A DNA stretch of 36,379 nt, taken from CAIOHW01 sp964432565 (GTDB lineage: Bacteria > Bdellovibrionota > UBA1018). Within the stretch, counting starts at the first letter, position 1, and the number at the start of each line of letters is the position of its first letter. This document shows positions 31,055-36,379 of the stretch, piece after piece. The position numbers and the translations under genes were made by a program. The stretch lies in NCBI GenBank assembly GCA_964432565.1, contig CAYSOA010000023.1, forward strand, positions 1 to 36,379, written 5' to 3'. A model generated the notes under the pieces. It did no database searches. It saw only the letters and a program-made list of their open reading frames with translations, and was not told the origin of the DNA.

Positions 31055-34000
31055 ATGAAAGAAGCGTCGAAGACCATTTACCAGCCCGTCAGTCCCCAGG
31101 TGAACCTGCCGCAGCTTGAGAACCAGATTCTTGAGTACTGGGACACGAAGAAGATCTTCGAGAAGACGCTCGAGGCTTCGGCCACCGCCAAGCCCTACAG
31201 CTTTTATGATGGCCCTCCTTTCGCCACGGGCCTTCCGCACTACGGCCACATCATGGCGGGCGTGCTCAAGGACATCGTGCCGCGCTACTGGACGATGAAG
31301 GGCCACCGCGTTCCGCGCCGCTTCGGCTGGGACTGCCACGGCGTTCCGGTCGAGTACGAAATCAACAAGACCTACAAGATCGAGAGCTCGAAGCAGGTCC
31401 TCGAGATGGGTATCGACAAGTACAACGCCGCCTGCCGCTCGATCGTGCAGCGCTACTCGCAGGAGTGGAAGCGCACCGTCCGTCGCGTGGGCCGCTGGGT
31501 CGACATGGAGAACGCGTACTTCACCATGGACGTCGACTTCATGCAGAGCGTCTGGTGGGTCTTCCAGGAGCTCTACAAAAAGGGACTGATCTACGAAGGC
31601 TACAAGGTCGTTCCGTATTCGGTCGGCATCTCGACGCCGCTCTCGAACTTCGAAGCGAATCAAAATTATAAGCAAGTGCAGGATCCGGCGATCACGATCA
31701 CGTTTCCGGTCGTGGGACGCACTGGTGAATCCTTCCTGGCCTGGACGACGACGCCCTGGACGCTGCCATCGAACCTGGCGCTCGCCGTGGGCAAGGACAT
31801 CGACTACGTTCGCGTGCGCGAGAAGTCGTCGGGTCACGTGTACATCCTGGCCTCGGCACTCGTGAAGTCGTCGTGGAAGAATCCCGAGACCGATGTTGAA
31901 GTTTTGGAAACGGTGAAGGGCGAGTCGCTGATCGGCCTCAAGTACGAGCCGCTTTTCTCGTACTTTGCCGACAAGGCGGCTGAAGGGGCTTTCCGCGTGA
32001 TCGCCTCGGATCACGTCACCACTGAAAGCGGCACGGGCATCGTGCACATGGCGCCGGCCTTCGGTGAAGAAGACTACTACGCCTGCCAGAAGGAAGGCGT
32101 GCCGATGGTCAATCCCGTCGACAACGACGGCATGTTTACGGCTGCCGTTCCGGATTACGCCGGCAGGCGCGTCAAGGATGCCGACAAGGACATCATCGCC
32201 GAGCTCAAGAAGCGCGGGCGCCTCTTCAAGCAGGATACGATCATGCACTCGTATCCGTTCTGCTGGCGCTCCGATACGCCGCTCATCTACAAGGCCGTGT
32301 CCTCGTGGTTCGTGGCCGTCGAGAAGATCAAGGACCGCATCGTCGCCAACAACCAGACCACGAACTGGGTTCCCGAGCACCTGCGTGATGGCCGATTCGG
32401 CAACTGGCTCGAAAACGCCCGCGACTGGGCGATTTCGCGCAATCGCTTCTGGGGAACGCCGATTCCGATCTGGCGCAATCCGGAAGGCGAGATGATCTGT
32501 ATTGGCTCGCGCGAAGAGCTCGAGAAGCTCTCGGGCAAGAAGGTCGATGACCTCCACATCGACATCGTCGACCACATCACGATTCCGTCGCCCACGGGCA
32601 AGTCGCCTTTGAAGCGCGTCGAGGGAGTTCTGGACTGCTGGTTTGAATCGGGCTCGATGCCGTATGCGCAGTGGGGCTATCCGCGCACGAATCAGGAAGA
32701 GTTCAAGAAGGGCTTTCCGGCCGACTTCATCGCTGAGGGCCTCGACCAGACCCGCGGCTGGTTCTACACGCTGATGGTCATCGGCACGGCTTTGTTTGAC
32801 CAGGCTCCGTTCAAGAACGTGATCGTCAACGGCCTGATCCTCGCCGAAGACGGCAAGAAGATGAGTAAGAGCCTGCGGAATTATCCCGATCCGATGGAAG
32901 TGCTCGACAAGCACGGGGCGGACGCTTTGAGGCTTTACCTGATCGACTCTCCGGTCGTGAAGGCGCAGGAGCTGCGCTTCTCCGAGACGGGCGTGAAGGA
33001 CATCGTTCGCCGGATTTTGCTCAGGTGGTGGAACGCTTATTCGTTCTTCACGAGCTACGCCAACATCGACGAGTTCAAGCCGCGCGGAGATGCCCGCAAC
33101 TCGCCGAACATTCTCGACCAGTGGGTGCTCTCGCGCCTGCATGGCCTGATCGCGAATACGGAAGCCGAGATGGCGGCCTATCGCCTGTATAACGTGGTGC
33201 CGGCTCTGTTGGCTTTTATTGAAGACCTGACCAACACCTACATCCGCTTCAATCGCTCGCATTTCTGGGCCGAAGGCCTGGCAAGCGAGAGCGAAGAAAA
33301 GCGCCTCGCGTACGAGACGCTTTATGAAGTGCTGATGACGCTCTCGAAGGTCATGGCTCCGTTTGCGCCGTTTTTGGCCGAGACGGTGTACCAGAACCTC
33401 TCGAACGTATCGCCGACAGGACGCAAGGACAGCGTGCATCTGGAGTCGTTTCCCAGTGCGGATCGCTCGCTGATCCGTCCGGAGCTCGAAGAGGCCGTGA
33501 AGGTCATGGACGCGCTTGTGATGCTGGGGCGCAACCAGCGCGAGAAGATCGGCGTGAAGGCCAAGATTCCGCTCAAGCACCTGCGCATCATCCAGCGCGA
33601 CAAGCGAATCCTCGAGACGCTCGCGAAGTTCGAGCCGTACTTCGTCGATGAGCTCAATGTCATGAAGGTGGAGTACGCGTCGAACGAGGACGAGTTTGTT
33701 CAGGTGACGACGAAGGCGAACTTTCCTGTTTTAGGAAAGCGCGTTGGCCCGAAGATGAAGCAGGTGGCGGCGGGAATTCAGGCGCTGCCGCTTTCTGAGA
33801 TCCTGAAGCTCGAAGCCGGTCAGTCGGTCACGGTCGAAGGCGAAGCGATCACGCTTGCCGACGTCGAGATCCGTCGTGCCGCCAAGGGCACGCATCCGAA
33901 CCTTGCGGTCCATCAGACCGTGTCGATCGAGCTCGATCCGACGGTCGAACCCGAGCAGATGCGCGAAGGTCTGGCCCGCGAAGTGCTGCGCAAGATTCAG

Positions 34001-34219
34001 CAGGCTCGCAAGAACGCCGGCTTCAAGCTCAACGACCGCATTCGTCTCGAGCTTTCGGTGGACGGCGTACTGAAGGAAGGCGTGCTCGCACATCAGAAGA
34101 TGATCGCAGGCGAAGCGCTCATCACTCAGTTCGAGCTGACGTCTGAGCCGAAGGGCTCGCACGTCGAGAAGGCCGAGCTGGAAGAGGGTGTGGTCACCAT
34201 CGGCGTGACGGTGGTCTGA
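31055..34219 (+). CDS. ileS: isoleucyl-tRNA synthetase, eukaryote-like (IleS2) class
   Basis: A 1054-residue class I synthetase attaching isoleucine to tRNA-Ile with editing of valine. The catalytic motifs are H-Y-G-H-I (62-66, the HIGH box) and K-M-S-K-S (602-606). The editing domain contains FLAWTTTPWTLPSNLAL (about 227-243) and GTGIVHMAPAFGEED. The N-terminal part, YDGPPFATGLPHYGHI and RRFGWDCHGVPVEYEI, is the form found in eukaryotic cytosolic enzymes and in bacterial IleS2, not the IleS1 form with DGPPYANG-x-x-H-x-GHA. The C-terminus lacks the Cys-rich zinc finger of E. coli IleRS. IleS2 enzymes are usually little affected by mupirocin. Strongly biased codons fit high expression. It is divergent from the large subtilase. 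Confidence 0.97.
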   Translation: MKEASKTIYQPVSPQVNLPQLENQILEYWDTKKIFEKTLEASATAKPYSFYDGPPFATGLPHYGHIMAGVLKDIVPRYWTMKGHRVPRRFGWDCHGVPVEYEINKTYKIESSKQVLEMGIDKYNAACRSIVQRYSQEWKRTVRRVGRWVDMENAYFTMDVDFMQSVWWVFQELYKKGLIYEGYKVVPYSVGISTPLSNFEANQNYKQVQDPAITITFPVVGRTGESFLAWTTTPWTLPSNLALAVGKDIDYVRVREKSSGHVYILASALVKSSWKNPETDVEVLETVKGESLIGLKYEPLFSYFADKAAEGAFRVIASDHVTTESGTGIVHMAPAFGEEDYYACQKEGVPMVNPVDNDGMFTAAVPDYAGRRVKDADKDIIAELKKRGRLFKQDTIMHSYPFCWRSDTPLIYKAVSSWFVAVEKIKDRIVANNQTTNWVPEHLRDGRFGNWLENARDWAISRNRFWGTPIPIWRNPEGEMICIGSREELEKLSGKKVDDLHIDIVDHITIPSPTGKSPLKRVEGVLDCWFESGSMPYAQWGYPRTNQEEFKKGFPADFIAEGLDQTRGWFYTLMVIGTALFDQAPFKNVIVNGLILAEDGKKMSKSLRNYPDPMEVLDKHGADALRLYLIDSPVVKAQELRFSETGVKDIVRRILLRWWNAYSFFTSYANIDEFKPRGDARNSPNILDQWVLSRLHGLIANTEAEMAAYRLYNVVPALLAFIEDLTNTYIRFNRSHFWAEGLASESEEKRLAYETLYEVLMTLSKVMAPFAPFLAETVYQNLSNVSPTGRKDSVHLESFPSADRSLIRPELEEAVKVMDALVMLGRNQREKIGVKAKIPLKHLRIIQRDKRILETLAKFEPYFVDELNVMKVEYASNEDEFVQVTTKANFPVLGKRVGPKMKQVAAGIQALPLSEILKLEAGQSVTVEGEAITLADVEIRRAAKGTHPNLAVHQTVSIELDPTVEPEQMREGLAREVLRKIQQARKNAGFKLNDRIRLELSVDGVLKEGVLAHQKMIAGEALITQFELTSEPKGSHVEKAELEEGVVTIGVTVV

Positions 34220-34276
34220 GGGGGGTAGGGTACCAGTAAAAATGGCATACCCCCCTAGTAAAATTACTGGTATGAT
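34219..34276 (+). promoter_or_regulatory. interleaved inverted repeats and extended -10 before the ATPase gene
   Basis: Two perfect 9-bp inverted repeats are interleaved A-B-A'-B': AGGGGGGTA (34219-34227) with TACCCCCCT (34248-34256), and TACCAGTAA (34231-34239) with TTACTGGTA (34264-34272). A third option, AGTAA-AA-TTACT (34257-34268), competes. B' overlaps an extended -10, TGG-TATGAT (34268-34276). The start of transcription is then predicted at about 34283, the GTG start codon itself. Confidence 0.65.
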
Positions 34277-34282
34277 GGGCTC

Positions 34283-35479
34283 GTGCCTCATACTCGAAGC
34301 CGATATCTCGAGACGGTCATTCTGAGCGCCCTCAGGCATTCGCCGCTAGTGGGAGTTCTGGGGCAGCGCCAGACCGGTAAGACGACCCTGGTTCGGCAGA
34401 TCTGTGGGGATGGGTATCTCACCCTGGATGACGCCGAGCAGCTGATCGCTGCCCGTGAAGCGCCCAAGGCGTTCCTGAAGCGTGGAAGACATCCGTTTGC
34501 CATCGATGAGTGCCAGCTCGCACCGGAGCTGTTTCCGGCTTTAAAGTTGCACGTGCAGGAGCATCCGCGAAAAGGTCAGTTCATCCTGACCGGCTCGGTT
34601 CGATTCTCGGCTCGAAAGCCCATTCGAGAGTCGCTGACTGGAAGAATTCAGCTCCTGGAGCTTCATCCGATGACCATCGCGGAGGCTCAAGGACGCGAGG
34701 CTCCGAATCTCGTCCGCGAGGTCACTCGGGGATTCCGCTTTTTCCAGAAGCAGGTTCACGAGCGCTCGCGTTCGCTCACGCTCGAACGTGCACTCGGAGT
34801 CCTCGAGACGGGAGGCCTTCCCGGTATCTGCTTCTTTCGCGACTCAGCGGCGAGGCGCCCCCGATTTGCGAGCCATCTCGACACGATCCTCGGAAGAGAT
34901 CTGAAGCTCGTCTCCGAGACGGATCACACCGTGCTCAAGATGCGTGAGCTTCTTGCGCTGCTTGCGAGGCATCAGGGCGAGCCCATCGCCTGGTCGGATC
35001 TCTCGAGGCGAGCCCGCATTTCGACGGCATCGCTCCAAAAGCTGGTGCAGGCCTTCGAGGCGCTTTTTCTCATTCGTCGAGTGCTACCGGTGGGCGACAC
35101 CCGGAAGGACTCGTTTTTTCTCGAGGATCAGGGAATGGCCACCTATCTCGCGCCGGCGGGACTGATCCAATCGGATCTGGTGCGGCTGGTGTACTCGCAG
35201 GTGTTTCCTCATCTGGACCTTCATGATCCGGGGGGTGTCACGGTCCACCGTTTCGAGACGAGAAACGGAGCGCTCGTGCCCTTGGTTTTTCAATCAGCTG
35301 CGAGAACCATCGGAATGATTCCAATCGCCCTGGAGTCTCCAGACAAAAAAACGATTGCCTCGGCGCGTAGCTTTTTGCGCCACGAACCTACGGCACAGGT
35401 GCTGGTCCTCACTCGTGGGTCGGAGTGCCTGGAGTACGACGGTGGGCTTTGGGTGCTTCCGATTACCGGAGTCCTGTGA
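34283..35479 (+). CDS. ATPase with AAA domain and DUF4143-like C-terminus
   Basis: A 398-residue protein of the AAA_14/DUF4143 type. Walker A is GQRQTGKTT (27-35, Lys33), Walker B is FAIDE (72-76), and LTGS (102-105) is the usual next motif. The C-terminal half contains the conserved LLARHQGEPIAWSDLSRRARIS and LVQAFEALFLIRRV segments, a winged-helix-like and nuclease-fold region. Function is not known for the family; ideas include toxin-antitoxin-like or defence roles, unproven. GTG is the first codon, with no SD, next to a promoter whose start point would be the GTG. Such genes are often acquired horizontally, but composition here is like its neighbours. Confidence 0.87.
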   Translation: MPHTRSRYLETVILSALRHSPLVGVLGQRQTGKTTLVRQICGDGYLTLDDAEQLIAAREAPKAFLKRGRHPFAIDECQLAPELFPALKLHVQEHPRKGQFILTGSVRFSARKPIRESLTGRIQLLELHPMTIAEAQGREAPNLVREVTRGFRFFQKQVHERSRSLTLERALGVLETGGLPGICFFRDSAARRPRFASHLDTILGRDLKLVSETDHTVLKMRELLALLARHQGEPIAWSDLSRRARISTASLQKLVQAFEALFLIRRVLPVGDTRKDSFFLEDQGMATYLAPAGLIQSDLVRLVYSQVFPHLDLHDPGGVTVHRFETRNGALVPLVFQSAARTIGMIPIALESPDKKTIASARSFLRHEPTAQVLVLTRGSECLEYDGGLWVLPITGVL

Positions 35480-35591
35480 TGGCGCTCTCTCTTTGACTCG
35501 CTTTTGCCATGGTCAGCACATGAAACGTCCTGACCACGGAATCCGCAGTCGCCGTCTGCCGGCCCGGAAGAAGCTTTGTTACTCTCCCGCC

Positions 35592-36332
35592 ATGACCCTG
35601 GCGGAGGTGCTTCACGATGAGTTCGAGGAAAGGAAGGGGCGCAACGCGCGCTATAGCCTGCGCGCGTTCGCTCGTGACCTTCGCATTGATCCCTCCAGCC
35701 TCTCGAAGCTCATGGCGGGCAAGCGCACCCCGGCGACCTCCGTCATCCAGCACCTGAAGCAGGTCACTCGCGAGCATCACCCGAGTCTGCACGCGCGGTT
35801 GGCCAAGGTGTTTGTTCGTACGCCCGGCGGGTTCTTTGATTTTCATCCCATTGAGGACTACCAGCGGCTACTGCAGTGGCAGAACATGCTCGTGCTTGAG
35901 GCGCTGAAGCTACGAAACCCATCCTCCAGCGTGAAGGATCTTCACGTCGTGACGGGCCTATCCGAGTCGCAGATCGTCGCTGCACTCGGCGTACTAATCG
36001 AGTTCGGCCTGGCGAAGCGTGATGCGAAGGCGGGCCGGTTCCAGGCCAGTTTCAAGCATGTTTCAACCGGCGGCGAGTCTGCCCAGAAGTCGGAGGCCTT
36101 TCGCACCTACCAGCGCCAGCTCCTCGAGCGGGCGGCGCATGCGCTGGGTGAAGGAAGCCCCTCCGATCGCTCACAGACTTCGACCGTGTTCTGCATCGAT
36201 AAGTCGCGCCTGCCCCTGGTTCAGAAGCGCATCACTGCGTTTCGTCGAAGCCTAGGGAAGTTCCTCGATGGCGGCCCCGGCCGCAATGACGGCGTGTATG
36301 CGCTGTGCGTATCGCTCTTTCCGCTCAAATAG
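35592..36332 (+). CDS. TIGR02147/DUF4423-like protein
   Basis: A 246-residue cytoplasmic protein. The N-part EFEERKGRNARYSLRAFARD, then SSLSKLMAGKRTP, is the HTH-like start of the TIGR02147 family (DUF4423), common in Bdellovibrionota and Fibrobacteres. The middle (DFHPIEDYQRLLQWQNMLVLEAL, then a second winged-helix-like unit VTGLSESQIVAALGVLIEFGLAKRD) and C-part (STVFCIDKSRLPLVQKRITAFRRSL) also fit. A transcription-regulator role is inferred. The start is uncertain: ATG at 35592 fits the family; ATG at 35520 adds 24 residues, and neither has an SD. GGTCAG/CTGACC (35511-35516, 35530-35535) is an inverted repeat upstream. Only a weak hairpin (36335-36352, no T-run) follows before the window ends. 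Confidence 0.78.
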   Translation: MTLAEVLHDEFEERKGRNARYSLRAFARDLRIDPSSLSKLMAGKRTPATSVIQHLKQVTREHHPSLHARLAKVFVRTPGGFFDFHPIEDYQRLLQWQNMLVLEALKLRNPSSSVKDLHVVTGLSESQIVAALGVLIEFGLAKRDAKAGRFQASFKHVSTGGESAQKSEAFRTYQRQLLERAAHALGEGSPSDRSQTSTVFCIDKSRLPLVQKRITAFRRSLGKFLDGGPGRNDGVYALCVSLFPLK

Positions 36333-36379
36333 TCGCGCTTTACTGGCAGCGCGCCGGTTCGGCGGATGAGTACACGTAC

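Noticed and set aside
30905..33580. Open frame of 891 codons on the minus strand over ileS
   Set aside because: It is antisense to a clear IleRS with biased codons; the translation is rich in Arg/His/Leu with no domain, as expected from the codon bias of the real gene.
36335..36352. Hairpin GCGCT/AGCGC after the last gene
   Set aside because: Short stem with no T-run before the window ends; not enough to call a terminator.
1..36379. tRNA, rRNA, CRISPR, transposon or prophage elements
   Set aside because: No TPsiC-like arm with matching acceptor stem, no regularly spaced repeats, and no transposase, integrase or phage gene was seen on either strand.

Overview
The window is about 36.4 kb of dense, high-GC bacterial chromosome (roughly 60% G+C by eye). 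It carries about 33 protein genes with short gaps and many 1-14 nt overlaps. No rRNA, tRNA, CRISPR array, insertion sequence or prophage was seen. The best lineage guess is a Gram-negative member of Bdellovibrionota or a neighbouring delta-like group. Reasons: a TIGR02147/DUF4423-type protein at the right end (a family concentrated in Bdellovibrionota and Fibrobacteres), a glycine-rich RRM protein, lysine 2,3-aminomutase, ExbB/ExbD, outer-membrane lipoproteins and a cluster of exported proteases. This is inference; no marker gene settles it.

Left part (1-6.5 kb): a small exported protein, an exported clostripain-like (C11) cysteine peptidase, an RRM RNA-binding protein with a strong terminator, a 64-residue basic protein that seems to start at ATC, a lipoprotein subtilase, a fusion of a GDT1/UPF0016 cation transporter with an alpha/beta hydrolase, and a VTT/YqaA-like membrane protein.

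Middle part (6.6-13.4 kb): a tightly overlapping ferrous-iron operon consisting of an SmtB/CzrA-like repressor with an apparent alpha-5 metal site, FeoA, FeoB and a 56-residue membrane protein, followed by a CinA-like protein whose C-terminal domain looks degenerate. Next come an exbB-exbD pair on the minus strand, then kamA overlapping a small lipoprotein gene.

Signalling part (13.5-20 kb): HDOD protein, PAS histidine kinase and NtrC-type sigma-54 activator form one operon. A GGDEF protein downstream has a good sigma-54 -24/-12 match in front of it. Then come a ribosome hibernation factor and a membrane-tethered MsrB with a plausible second internal start.

Metabolic and envelope part (20-31 kb): mtnN and add on the minus strand are separated by a promoter followed by a 15-bp perfect stem, a candidate small RNA or attenuated leader. 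fabI diverges from a translationally coupled run of ygfZ, a 1036-residue peptidase/propeller/beta-barrel protein and a YhaM-like nuclease. A 1041-residue lipoprotein subtilase resembling tripeptidyl-peptidase II converges on that run.

Right part (31-36.4 kb): an IleRS of the eukaryote-like (IleS2) class, then a DUF4143-type ATPase preceded by two interleaved perfect inverted repeats and an apparent leaderless start, then the TIGR02147-like protein.

The least ordinary items are the one-chain peptidase/propeller/barrel protein, the GDT1-hydrolase fusion, the alpha-5-sensor feo operon with its 56-residue partner, the ATC-initiated small gene, the candidate small RNA at 20.7-20.8 kb and the interleaved repeats at 34.2 kb.
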